Positions 15,748 through 23,259 of a stretch of 64,000 bases of DNA are shown here, one piece after another (within the stretch, counting starts at the first letter, position 1; each line of letters starts with the position of its first letter). The DNA comes from Plantactinospora sp. BC1 (GTDB taxonomy: Bacteria; Actinomycetota; Actinomycetes; Mycobacteriales; Micromonosporaceae): positions 4,092,001 through 4,156,000 of the forward strand of contig NZ_CP028158.1 of the NCBI RefSeq assembly GCF_003030345.1, in the 5' to 3' direction. Position numbers and translations under genes: made by a program. The notes beneath the pieces are model-generated. The model saw nothing but the letters and a program-made list of their open reading frames with translations. It did no database searches and was not told the DNA's origin.

Positions 15748-17250
15748 ATGAGCGCGCAGTCGCCGGCTGGCATCGACGAACCTGAGAAGGCTGACCACCC
15801 CTCCCGGTCGGACGGCTTCGTCCGTGGGCTCTCCGAGGCCATCGGCGGCCCGATCGGTGCGCACGCCAGCGGTGTCGAGCGCCGGGGCACCCAGGCCAGC
15901 GGCCGGTTCTGGACGGCCGCCCGGATCGTGCTGGCGCTGACCTGCCTCACCCTGGCCCTGCACTGGGTGCAGAAGTCGCCCTGCCAGGACGGCGCCTGGC
16001 AGAACAACGTCCAGTACACCCGGTTCTGCTACACCGACGTGCTGGCCCTCTATTACGCCGAAGGGCTCAACGAGGGCAAGGTGCCCTACCGGGACCACCC
16101 GGTGGAATACCCGGTGGTCACCGGCTACTTCATGGGTGCGCTCGGCCTGCCGGTGCACAACATCGGAGTCGACCGGCCCGAGATCAACCAGCCGCAGTGG
16201 TTCTACAACCTGAACGCGCTGGTCCTCGGCGCGCTCGCGGTGGCCACCGTGGCGATGATCCTGGCGCTGCGCCGCCGCCGCCCCTGGGACGCGGCGATGT
16301 TCGCGCTCTCCCCCGCGCTGCTGGTCACCGCCACCGTCAACTGGGACCTGCTCGCCATCGGGCTGGCCGCGATCGGCATGTACGCCTGGGCGAAACGACA
16401 ACCCCTGGCCGCCGGCATCCTGCTCGGCCTGGCCACCTCCGCGAAACTCTGGCCGCTCTTCGTGCTCTGGCCGCTCTTCCTGCTCGGGCTGCGTACCGCC
16501 CGGGTGAAGGAGATGGCGGTGACGATCGGCTCGGCCATCGTCACCATCGTGGCGGTGAACCTGCCGATCGCGATCCTCTACCCGGAGAACTGGCGACGCT
16601 TCTTCGACCTGAACAGCGAACGGGCGGTCGACTGGGGCACCCTCTGGTATATCGGCCGTTACCTGGACAGCAAGTGGAACAGCGGCGGCGCCGGCGACGA
16701 GGGCCCGTTCCAGTGGCTCAGCAACAACATCCCGACCCTGAACCTCCTCTCGTACGCCCTGATCACCGTCGCGTTCCTCGCCATCGGCGCGCTGGCGCTC
16801 TTCGCCAAGCGCCGGCCCCGGCTGGCCGCGCTGGTCTTCCTGATGGTCGCGGCGTTCCTGATCTTCAGCAAGGTCTGGTCGCAGCAGTTCAATCTCTGGC
16901 TGCTGCCGCTGCTGGTGCTGGCCCGGCCGCGCTGGGGGGCCTTCCTCGCCTGGCAGTTCGCCGAGATCGGCTACTTCGTCGCGTTCTACGGCGAACTGCT
17001 CGGAGCCGGCGGCAAGCAGGTCTTCCCGGAGGGCGTCTTCGTGCTCGCGGCCACGCTGCGGCTGACCACCGTCGTGGTGCTCTGCGTGCTGGTCGTCCGG
17101 GACATCCTCCGGCCCGAGGGCGACCCGGTCCGGAACACCTACCTCGACGATCCCGACGGCGGGATCTACGACGGCGCTCCGGACGCCTCCTGGCTCACCC
17201 GTCTCAGGGGCCGGCCAACACCGGTCGAACCCGCCCCCGCCACCACCTGA
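15748..17250 (+). CDS. GT87-like polytopic mannosyltransferase (Rv0051-like)
   Basis: 500 residues from ATG 15748. A hydrophilic N-terminus of about 50 residues is followed by roughly ten membrane helices. The first external loop holds an acidic, aromatic patch (CYTDVLALYYAEGL, then YRDHPVEYPVVTGY), which fits the catalytic loop of GT-C enzymes of the DUF2029/GT87 group. These transfer a sugar from a polyprenyl-phosphate donor on the outer face of the membrane. The C-terminal 45 residues are hydrophilic. The gene keeps the place of M. tuberculosis Rv0051 after ponA1, linking it to envelope synthesis. Donor and acceptor cannot be named. Confidence 0.82.
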   Translation: MSAQSPAGIDEPEKADHPSRSDGFVRGLSEAIGGPIGAHASGVERRGTQASGRFWTAARIVLALTCLTLALHWVQKSPCQDGAWQNNVQYTRFCYTDVLALYYAEGLNEGKVPYRDHPVEYPVVTGYFMGALGLPVHNIGVDRPEINQPQWFYNLNALVLGALAVATVAMILALRRRRPWDAAMFALSPALLVTATVNWDLLAIGLAAIGMYAWAKRQPLAAGILLGLATSAKLWPLFVLWPLFLLGLRTARVKEMAVTIGSAIVTIVAVNLPIAILYPENWRRFFDLNSERAVDWGTLWYIGRYLDSKWNSGGAGDEGPFQWLSNNIPTLNLLSYALITVAFLAIGALALFAKRRPRLAALVFLMVAAFLIFSKVWSQQFNLWLLPLLVLARPRWGAFLAWQFAEIGYFVAFYGELLGAGGKQVFPEGVFVLAATLRLTTVVVLCVLVVRDILRPEGDPVRNTYLDDPDGGIYDGAPDASWLTRLRGRPTPVEPAPATT

Positions 17251-17258
17251 CCGCGGCG

Positions 17259-17289
17259 GCCCCGGCGGCGGGACCGCAGCCGCCGGGGC
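17259..17289. terminator. GC hairpin between convergent genes
   Basis: An 11-bp perfect stem (GCCCCGGCGGC and complement, nine-base loop) lies between the ends of the GT87 gene and the minus-strand gene at 17299. No T tract follows on either side, so it is a possible intrinsic terminator only. Confidence 0.45.
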
Positions 17290-17298
17290 GGGGCCGGA

Positions 17299-19632
17299 TC
17301 AGAGCCGGTAGACGACCGTCTCCCCGACGTCCTCCCGGCTGATCCCGAGCGAGTCGACCGGCAGGTCGACGGTGGTCTGCAACGGGGTACCGGCGACCCG
17401 GTCCCGGAGCACGATCACCGTTCGCACGCCCATGTTTCGCAGGAAGTCGATGCTCGCCTGGTCGGGGAAGTTCGCCGTCGCCTGGCGCACCTCGGCGAGC
17501 CGGTTCGGGGTGAACCCGCTGCCGCCGTTGACGATGTCCTGGAACCGGCTGGTCGACCAGAGCATCACGTGCTGGTCGGTCTTCTGGTCCGAGGGGAGCA
17601 CCAGGATCGGTCCGGTCGCCACCCGCATCGACGCGGGCTGCACCGGTACCACCGGATGTGGCGTGGTGTTCAGCCCCTCCACCAGCACCAGCACGATCGG
17701 CAGCAGCGTGACCAGCCGCAGGAGCGGACCCGGCCGGGGCGGCACCCGTTCGACGGCCGAGATCTCCCGGGCCCGCTGCGCGAACGCGCCGACCGAGCCG
17801 GCGGCGAGTACGCAGAGCAGCAGGGTCACCCAGATCATCAGCCGGCCCGGCGTACGCAGGCCGTCCCAGCCGGGCAGGTGCTCGAAGAGCGGAAGATAGG
17901 TCCAGGTACCGCCGAAGAACCGGCTGCCCATCGCCAGCACCCCGGTGGCGAGCACGGCCGCCAGCAGCAGCAGGCGCTGGCGTACCGTCCAGATCGAGAA
18001 GAAGAGGCCGCCGAGGGCGAGCGCGAAGAGGACGTACCCCGGCAGCAGGGTGGTCTCCGGCAGCCCCGGCAGCCCGGCCCGGACCGGCTCGTGCAGGTCC
18101 CCCCAGATCAGCGACTCCGGCGGAGCGGTGAGGAAACCACCCGGCGGCGGGGAGTAGTTGTGCAGCTCCTCGGCGGTCCGCCGGGCGTTGGGGTGCAGCT
18201 CGGCGACCTTGAAGTACGGGATCGCCAGCAGCGCACCGGTCGCGGCGAAGATCGCGCCGCCCCAGAAGTCGGCGAGCAGCAGCCGGAACCCGAACCACTG
18301 GCGCCGGGGACGGCGCAGGATCCGCCGGACCGGCCAGCCCAGCAGCACCACGACCGCGATCAGACCCATCACGTACGCGAAGACGAGGCCGATGCCGAAG
18401 CCGAGACTGAGCTGCCAGGCGGCGACCAGCCAGCCGGCGAACGCCCAGCCGGAACGTCGACGTTCCGGGCGGTAGCCATGCCGCAGCGACCAGCCGTGCC
18501 CCCGGGCCAGCATGGCCAGGGCGAGCGGGATACCGCCGTTGGAGAGTACGTGCAGGTGACCGGCCTGGCCGAGCAGCCACGGCGCGTACGCGAAGCCGAT
18601 CCCGGCCACGGCGGCGCCGATCCGTCCCGCCCCGAGCTGCCGCACCAGCGCGTACGCCCCGAGCGCGGCGAGCGCGTGGGCCAGGACGAAGAGGATGTTG
18701 TAGCGGAGGATCGCCGCCTCCGGGCCCTGACCGATCATGCCCGCCGGGGCGTACCCGAGCAGGGTGTCGGAGAAGGCGAAGGTCCAGGTCTCCGGGAAGA
18801 AGGCGTTGCTCTGCCAGAGCTGGGCCGGCTTGGTCAACAGGATGTGCCCGGACCAGGCGACCTGCCAGGCCTGGAGCGCCGGGTCCCAGTAGTCCTGCGG
18901 CAGGGTGTGCCGGGGATAGCGCAGGGTCGGCCAGGTCATCAGGACCGCCAGCGCCAGGGCGGCGAGCCCGGCCAGCGTCCACTCGTGTACCAGCCGACGG
19001 CCCACCGCCCGGCCGATCCGCCGGAACCGTCCCGGTACCACCTCGGGGGCCGGCGCGAACGCGGCGAACGGGTCGGCGGGCTTCGCCGGCTCCGTACCGC
19101 CGGCCGACTTCTCCGTCCCGTCCCTGCTCTCCTTCTCCTTGCTCTCCTTCTTCTTGCTGTCGTTCCCCGCGTCGTCCTTCGCCTTGCCGTCCGCTGGCTC
19201 GGACTTGCCGTCCGCCGACTTAGCCTTGCCGTCCGCTGGCGTCTTGGCCGCGTCGTCCTCCGGCTCGTCCCCGGTGACCTCCGCGTCCTTCGAGGAGGTG
19301 TCCTTGGCGCTGTTACCGCCCTCGGCGGGGTCGTTCCCGGTCGCCCCGGCGTCGCCGGTCTTCGCGGCCTCGTCCTGGTCGGCCGGTGTCGCCCCGCTGG
19401 CCGGGGCTCCGGTGACTGCCGCCGCCTGCGTCGTCGTCGGGCTCACCTCGGCTGTCGGGCTCGCCGCCGTCGAGGCACCGACCGTCGCGGCCGCCGGCCC
19501 GGTCGTGGCCGCAGCCGGGTCCGGGGCCGCAGCGGGGTCCGGGGTCGCAGCCGGGTCCGGGGCCGGGTCGGCGGAGCCGGTCGGCGCGCTGGACCGGGTT
19601 GTCTCGTTGGCGTTGGACTGGTCCGTCGACAT
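17299..19632 (-). CDS. Polytopic GT-C-like membrane protein with long disordered N-terminus
   Basis: 777 residues. The first 200 are low-complexity: Ala/Pro/Thr repeats (DPAAxPDPAA), then charged repeats (ADGKAK, ADGKSE, KKESKEKESRDG). About eleven membrane helices follow from residue 215. The first loop contains DYWDPALQAWQVAW, resembling the Asp-bearing loop of GT-C glycosyltransferases, and the C-terminal 110 residues form a soluble external domain (PILVLPSDQKTDQHVMLW, FLRNMGVRTVIVLRD). Similar actinobacterial proteins are listed as membrane glycosyltransferase or YfhO-like, but the activity is not proven. It is convergent with the GT87 gene, and an endonuclease IV gene lies upstream on the same strand. 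Confidence 0.65.
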   Translation of the reverse strand: MSTDQSNANETTRSSAPTGSADPAPDPAATPDPAAAPDPAAATTGPAAATVGASTAASPTAEVSPTTTQAAAVTGAPASGATPADQDEAAKTGDAGATGNDPAEGGNSAKDTSSKDAEVTGDEPEDDAAKTPADGKAKSADGKSEPADGKAKDDAGNDSKKKESKEKESRDGTEKSAGGTEPAKPADPFAAFAPAPEVVPGRFRRIGRAVGRRLVHEWTLAGLAALALAVLMTWPTLRYPRHTLPQDYWDPALQAWQVAWSGHILLTKPAQLWQSNAFFPETWTFAFSDTLLGYAPAGMIGQGPEAAILRYNILFVLAHALAALGAYALVRQLGAGRIGAAVAGIGFAYAPWLLGQAGHLHVLSNGGIPLALAMLARGHGWSLRHGYRPERRRSGWAFAGWLVAAWQLSLGFGIGLVFAYVMGLIAVVVLLGWPVRRILRRPRRQWFGFRLLLADFWGGAIFAATGALLAIPYFKVAELHPNARRTAEELHNYSPPPGGFLTAPPESLIWGDLHEPVRAGLPGLPETTLLPGYVLFALALGGLFFSIWTVRQRLLLLAAVLATGVLAMGSRFFGGTWTYLPLFEHLPGWDGLRTPGRLMIWVTLLLCVLAAGSVGAFAQRAREISAVERVPPRPGPLLRLVTLLPIVLVLVEGLNTTPHPVVPVQPASMRVATGPILVLPSDQKTDQHVMLWSTSRFQDIVNGGSGFTPNRLAEVRQATANFPDQASIDFLRNMGVRTVIVLRDRVAGTPLQTTVDLPVDSLGISREDVGETVVYRL

Positions 19633-19645
19633 CGGGTCCTCGCCC

Positions 19646-20425
19646 CTATCGGCCTACGCGGTCGCGGAGGTAGGCGATGTCCGCGGCCTGACCGTCGACC
19701 CCGCCGGGCGTCTCGACGATGACCGGTGCGCCGGCCGCCCGCACCACCGCCACCACCAGTTCGGGGTCGATGGTGCCGCCGGTCAGGTTCTCGTGACGGT
19801 CCCGGCCGGAGTCGAAGCCGTCCTTGGAGCCGTTGGCGTGGATCAGGTCGATCCGGCCGGTGATCGCCAACACCCGGTCGACGATGTCGAGGAGGTCCTC
19901 GCCGCCGGCATGTGCGTGACAGGTGTCCAGACAGAAGCCGACGTTGTAGTCGCCCACCGCGTCCCAGAGCCGAGCCAGGTTGTCGAAGCGCCGGGCGCAG
20001 GCGTTGTCGCCTCCGGCGGTGTTCTCGATGAGTACCGGAACGTCGTGCCCGCCCGAGTCGGCGGCCTGGGCGAACGCCTTGCGCCAGTTGTCGAAGCCCT
20101 TGGCGATGTCGTCGCCCGCGTTGACGTGCCCGCCGTGCACGACCAGGCCCTTGGCGCCGACCGCCGCGGCGGCGGTGGCGTGCCCGAGCAGCAGCTTCCG
20201 GCTGGGGATGCGGATCCGGTTGTTGGTGGTGGCGAGGTTGATGACGTACGGGGCGTGGATGTAGACGTCCACCTCGGATTCGCGCAGCCGGGCGGCGTCG
20301 GCCCGTGGCTGTGGCGTCTTCCAGTCCTTCTGCGGATCGGCGAGAAAGAACTGGACCGCGTCCGCCTTCCGGAGGGCCGCCTCGTCCAACGGGTCGGTGG
20401 CGTCGACATGGGCTCCGATACGCAT
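19646..20425 (-). CDS. nfo: Endonuclease IV family AP endonuclease (deoxyribonuclease IV)
   Basis: 259 residues from ATG 20425 (MRIGAHVDATDPL); the open frame continues upstream but the family starts here. TIM-barrel zinc enzyme that nicks DNA 5' to abasic sites. Metal-binding residues are visible in order: His in YIHAPYVINLA, His in VVHGGHVNAG, Glu in VLIENTAGG, Asp/His in FCLDTCHAHAGG, His in LIHANGSKDGFDSGRDRHENL, and Glu in VIVETPGG. Length is slightly below the E. coli enzyme. The downstream neighbour on the same strand is the large membrane protein, 13 bases away. Cytoplasmic base-excision repair role is standard for the family. Confidence 0.93.
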   Translation of the reverse strand: MRIGAHVDATDPLDEAALRKADAVQFFLADPQKDWKTPQPRADAARLRESEVDVYIHAPYVINLATTNNRIRIPSRKLLLGHATAAAAVGAKGLVVHGGHVNAGDDIAKGFDNWRKAFAQAADSGGHDVPVLIENTAGGDNACARRFDNLARLWDAVGDYNVGFCLDTCHAHAGGEDLLDIVDRVLAITGRIDLIHANGSKDGFDSGRDRHENLTGGTIDPELVVAVVRAAGAPVIVETPGGVDGQAADIAYLRDRVGR

Positions 20426-20548
20426 GGAGGCGAGCCTACGTCGCGCGGGTCGGTCGGGCGGGGACGGGCGTACCACCGGATCGGGCGGCCCGACGGCGTA
20501 CGGCCCCGGGACGGCCCGCGTCACCGCCCGGCGGGTGGATCGTTTCTC

Positions 20549-20591
20549 CAGGTGAGATCCGTTCGCCCGGCACAGGTGAGATCCGCTCGCC
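20549..20591. repeat. Two 19-bp direct repeats upstream of a small membrane-protein gene
   Basis: CAGGTGAGATCCGTTCGCC (20549-20567) is repeated at 20573-20591 with one mismatch, a 24-base period. They lie 50-90 bases upstream of the GTG at 20640, in the divergent region with nfo. The position suits activator or repressor sites, but no binding protein is known. Confidence 0.5.
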
Positions 20592-20639
20592 AGGTGTCCG
20601 GGACGGATCGGTCCACGAGTCGTACCGGAAGAGGAAGAC

Positions 20640-21068
20640 GTGATCCTGTCGCTCCGCCGCCAGGCCACCGTAGCGGTCGCCGCGCTCGTCGCGGGCGCGT
20701 CACCGCTGCTGTCCGGCGTCGCGGTCGAGGCGTCGGGGTCGCTTTCCGGGGCCGGCACGGCGCCGGTCCGGGTTTTCCCCGCCGGGTCGGTCGGGCGAGT
20801 CGAGGTGGGGTCGGTGCCGCATGGTCCCGATGTGGCCGGCCCCCGGAGCGCCAGGGCGCCGCAGGAAGCGGCGCCGGGCAGCTACCCTCCGCCGCCCGAC
20901 CGACTCGGCGGGGCTACCGCCCCACGGGTGGGGCGGGCCGACCCGGTCCGGCCCGCCGGACAGGTCTCGCTGCTGGCGCTGGTCGCCACCATCTGTGTGG
21001 TGGGCGTCTCGGCAGGAGCAATTCGGGCGATTTTCGCTCAACGCACAACACAGACTGTTATCGCGTAA
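20640..21068 (+). CDS. Small exported or membrane protein, unknown function
   Basis: 142 residues from GTG 20640, preceded by GAGGAAG. Residues 1-32 look like a signal peptide or signal anchor (LRRQATVAVAALVAGASPLLSG). A Pro/Gly/Arg-rich middle follows. Residues about 108-130 (VSLLALVATICVVGVSAGAI) form a second membrane segment near the C-terminus, ending RAIFAQRTTQTVIA. Two membrane segments with an external low-complexity loop is the likely topology. No family is recognised. Two 19-bp direct repeats lie upstream, and the ribosomal protein operon lies downstream. Confidence 0.6.
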   Translation: MILSLRRQATVAVAALVAGASPLLSGVAVEASGSLSGAGTAPVRVFPAGSVGRVEVGSVPHGPDVAGPRSARAPQEAAPGSYPPPPDRLGGATAPRVGRADPVRPAGQVSLLALVATICVVGVSAGAIRAIFAQRTTQTVIA

Positions 21069-21184
21069 GATGACAATACAATAGGCTCCGCGGGGCGCCT
21101 TCCATCCAACTCATCGGTGTGGTCGTTCCTCCCCAGGTCCCACCCAAAGAATGCGGACGGGATGCGCCCCGCGGCTCTGCGTCG

Positions 21185-21221
21185 AAGAGCCTCCTCCGGA
21201 CACGCTCCGGAGGAGGCTCTT
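21185..21221. repeat. Perfect 16-bp hairpin upstream of rpsF
   Basis: Arms AAGAGCCTCCTCCGGA (21185-21200) and its complement (21206-21221) around the loop CACGC. No T tract follows. It overlaps the first unit of the adjacent 24-bp repeat array. Confidence 0.85.
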
Positions 21222-21330
21222 GGCGCCGGCCCGGCGAAGGCTCTCCCTGTCGGCCCGGCGAGGCTCTTGACGCCGGTCCGGCGGAGGCTCTTCGTACCGG
21301 CTCGGCGGAGGCCGCACCGGTCCGGCGACC
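21215..21330. repeat. Degenerate 24-bp tandem repeats upstream of rpsF
   Basis: Units begin GGCTCTT or GGCTCTC and end CCGGCGRA, at 21215-21238, 21239-21261, 21262-21285 and 21286-21309, with a partial fifth. They are imperfect copies, not a CRISPR array (no unique spacers). They lie in the upstream region of the rpsF-ssb-rpsR-rplI operon. Confidence 0.75.
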
Positions 21331-21416
21331 GGGGGCCGGCCCACGCCGGCCGGCCGGTGGGGTACGGGGGTCCGACGACGCCCGACGCCGGTGGACCGGG
21401 TATTCTGCTCAGGTTG

Positions 21417-21491
21417 TCCGTGGCGCGACGGGATCCCTCCCGAGACCGCGCGGCAACGACGCATGACCTCCTGCCACGGAAGGACCGTGGC
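21417..21491 (+). promoter_or_regulatory. Possible rpsF mRNA leader with alternative stems
   Basis: TCCGTGGC (21417-21424) can pair with GCCACGGA (21473-21480), enclosing a small hairpin (CGGG 21429-21432, CCCG 21439-21442). The same GCCACGG can instead pair with CCGTGGC at 21485-21491, just before the rpsF ribosome binding site. Mutually exclusive stems next to the start of an rpsF-rpsR operon resemble an autoregulatory S6:S18 leader. This is inference from base pairing only. Confidence 0.4.
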
Positions 21492-21518
21492 CGCTAGCCC
21501 AGAGGAGGTGAGCACGTC

Positions 21519-21809
21519 TTGCGTCATTACGAGATCATGGTCATCCTCGATCCAAGCCTCGAGGAGCGCACCGTCGCCCCGTCGCTCGACACGTACCTCA
21601 ACGTGATCCGGACCGCGGGTGGCTCGGTGGAGAAGCTCGACGTGTGGGGTCGTCGGCGCCTCGCGTTCGAGATCGACAAGAAGGCCGAGGGGATCTACGC
21701 CGTCATCGACCTGCAGGCTACGCCTGCGGCGGTGGCCGAGCTGGACCGGCAGCTCCGACTCAACGAGTCCGTGCTGCGCACCAAGGTCATCCGGCCGGAG
21801 ACGCGCTGA
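21519..21809 (+). CDS. rpsF: 30S ribosomal protein bS6
   Basis: 96 residues from a TTG start at 21519, set by AGAGGAGGTG nine bases upstream and by the family N-terminus [19 protein letters not shown]. The ferredoxin-like fold segments ([39 protein letters not shown]) are complete. bS6 binds bS18 on the platform of the 30S subunit. First gene of the conserved rpsF-ssb-rpsR-rplI operon. Confidence 0.98.
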   Translation: MRHYEIMVILDPSLEERTVAPSLDTYLNVIRTAGGSVEKLDVWGRRRLAFEIDKKAEGIYAVIDLQATPAAVAELDRQLRLNESVLRTKVIRPETR

Positions 21810-21901
21810 CGCGTTTCCGGCACGCCCGGATCAGCCTCATCCGTCCTGTCGTACTGCTCTGGCAGCCTTTCAGGAACTGATGAGTGCGCGAGGAGATGGT
21901 C

Positions 21902-22429
21902 ATGGCAGGAGATACCACCATCACGGTCATCGGCAACCTGACCGATGACCCCGAGTTGCGTTTCACCCCGTCCGGCGCAGCGGTCGCCAAGTTCCGGGTC
22001 GCCTCGACGCCCCGGTTCATGGACCGGACGACGAACGAGTGGAAGGACGGCGAGCCGCTCTTCCTCTCGTGCACCGTCTGGCGCCAGGCCGCGGAGCACG
22101 TCGCCGAGTCGTTGCAGCGCGGCGCCCGCGTGATCGTGTCGGGCCGGCTCCGGCAGCGGTCCTACGAGACCCGCGAGGGCGAGAAGCGCACCGTCATCGA
22201 GCTGGAGGTCGACGAGATCGGCCCGTCGCTGCGGTACGCCACGGCGAAGGTGCAGAAGATGTCGCGCTCCGGCGGCGGCGGGTTCGGCGCCTCCGGCGGT
22301 GGTGGCGGTGGCCAGGGCGGCGGTGGCGGCGGAGGCAACTTCGACGACCCGTGGGCCACGGCGGCTCCGGCCTCCTCGCGCTCGTCCGGTTCGGGCGGCG
22401 GCAACTTCGACGACGAGCCCCCGTTCTGA
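21902..22429 (+). CDS. ssb: Single-stranded DNA-binding protein
   Basis: 175 residues from ATG 21902 ([19 protein letters not shown]), with GAGGAG six bases upstream; upstream in-frame GTG 21884 and ATG 21896 are less likely. The OB-fold covers about residues 1-113 with conserved FRVASTPRF and [18 protein letters not shown]. The C-terminal 60 residues are a Gly/Ser-rich linker ending in the acidic tip DDEPPF, which recruits repair and replication proteins. It is the main replication SSB, placed between rpsF and rpsR as in other actinobacteria. Confidence 0.97.
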   Translation: MAGDTTITVIGNLTDDPELRFTPSGAAVAKFRVASTPRFMDRTTNEWKDGEPLFLSCTVWRQAAEHVAESLQRGARVIVSGRLRQRSYETREGEKRTVIELEVDEIGPSLRYATAKVQKMSRSGGGGFGASGGGGGGQGGGGGGGNFDDPWATAAPASSRSSGSGGGNFDDEPPF

Positions 22430-22473
22430 CCCGCGTGCCGAGCACACGGGATCGCAAACCAGGAGCAAGAGCA

Positions 22474-22713
22474 ATGGCAAAGGCTGCGGCACTGCGCAAG
22501 CCGAAGAAGAAGGTGAACCCGCTCGACAAGGACGGGATCACCTACATCGACTACAAGGACACCGCGCTGCTGCGCAAGTTCATCTCCGACCGCGGCAAGA
22601 TCCGCGCTCGGCGGGTGACCGGGGTCACCTCCCAGCAGCAGCGGCAGATCGCCCGTGCGGTCAAGAACGCCCGCGAGATGGCGCTCCTGCCGTACACGGC
22701 CACGGCCCGCTGA
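22474..22713 (+). CDS. rpsR: 30S ribosomal protein bS18, cysteine-free form
   Basis: 79 residues from ATG 22474, preceded by AGGAG. The conserved core ([24 protein letters not shown], then [15 protein letters not shown]) identifies bS18. The zinc-ligand cysteines found in the C+ form, near CxFC at the N-terminus and after VTGN, are absent: the sequence reads [11 protein letters not shown] and [11 protein letters not shown] with no cysteine anywhere. It is therefore a C- (zinc-independent) version, yet it sits in the main rpsF-ssb-rpsR-rplI operon. Confidence 0.96.
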   Translation: MAKAAALRKPKKKVNPLDKDGITYIDYKDTALLRKFISDRGKIRARRVTGVTSQQQRQIARAVKNAREMALLPYTATAR

Positions 22714-22727
22714 GAGGAGGCGCCGAC

Positions 22728-23177
22728 ATGAAGATCATCCTGACCCAGGAGGTGTCGGGCCTCGGCAGCCCCGGCGACATCGTCGAGGTCAAGGACGGCT
22801 ACGGCCGTAACTACCTGCTGCCGCAGGGCTTCGCGATCGCCTGGACCAAGGGCGCGGAGAAGCAGGTCACGGTCATCCAGCGGGCCCGCGCGGCCCGGGA
22901 GATCCGCGACCTCGGTCACGCCAACGAGGTGAAGGCCCAGCTCGAGGGCCTCAAGGTCAACCTGACCGCGCGCGCCGGCAACGGTGGGCGGCTCTTCGGC
23001 TCGGTCACCCCGGGCGACGTGGTGGACGCGGTGAAGGCGGCCGGTGGGCCGTCCCTCGACCGGCGTCGGCTGGAGCTGCCGGGCGCCATCAAGTCGATCG
23101 GCAGCCACCAGGTGCGGGTCAAGCTGCACCCGGAGGTCACCGCGCGGTTCGACCTGAAGGTCGTACCGGGCAAGTAG
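22728..23177 (+). CDS. rplI: 50S ribosomal protein bL9
   Basis: 149 residues from ATG 22728, preceded by GAGAGGAGG. The N-terminal domain carries the signature [21 protein letters not shown]; a long connecting helix (about 42-75) leads to the C-terminal RNA-binding domain ([20 protein letters not shown]). Length is normal. Last gene of the ribosomal protein operon, closed by a hairpin at 23199-23234. Confidence 0.98.
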   Translation: MKIILTQEVSGLGSPGDIVEVKDGYGRNYLLPQGFAIAWTKGAEKQVTVIQRARAAREIRDLGHANEVKAQLEGLKVNLTARAGNGGRLFGSVTPGDVVDAVKAAGGPSLDRRRLELPGAIKSIGSHQVRVKLHPEVTARFDLKVVPGK

Positions 23178-23198
23178 CCGGCCAGGCGACAGAGCAAG

Positions 23199-23234
23199 TT
23201 CCGGGGTGCCGTCCACTTTGACGGCACCCCGGAA
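23199..23234. terminator. Hairpin between convergent rplI and repeat-protein genes
   Basis: Perfect 15-bp stem (TTCCGGGGTGCCGTC and complement) with loop CACTTT, 21 bases after the rplI stop and 25 bases beyond the end of the convergent gene. A T tract is weak on both sides, so it may serve both transcripts. Confidence 0.7.
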
Positions 23235-23259
23235 TCGTTCTGCCCGAGCGGGTCAGCCC

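Larger units (their letters stand above)
21069..21518. other. 450-bp region upstream of rpsF
   Basis: No reading frame here has plausible codon use. It holds, in order: a short AT-rich stretch after the small membrane-protein gene, a perfect 16-bp hairpin (21185-21221), four to five degenerate 24-bp repeats (21215-21330) and a structured leader (21417-21491) ending at the rpsF ribosome binding site. The operon promoter should lie between about 21330 and 21415; no clear -35/-10 pair is seen. Confidence 0.6.

Noticed and set aside
21215-21330. CRISPR array
   Set aside because: Units are contiguous and degenerate with no unique spacers, and no cas genes are present.
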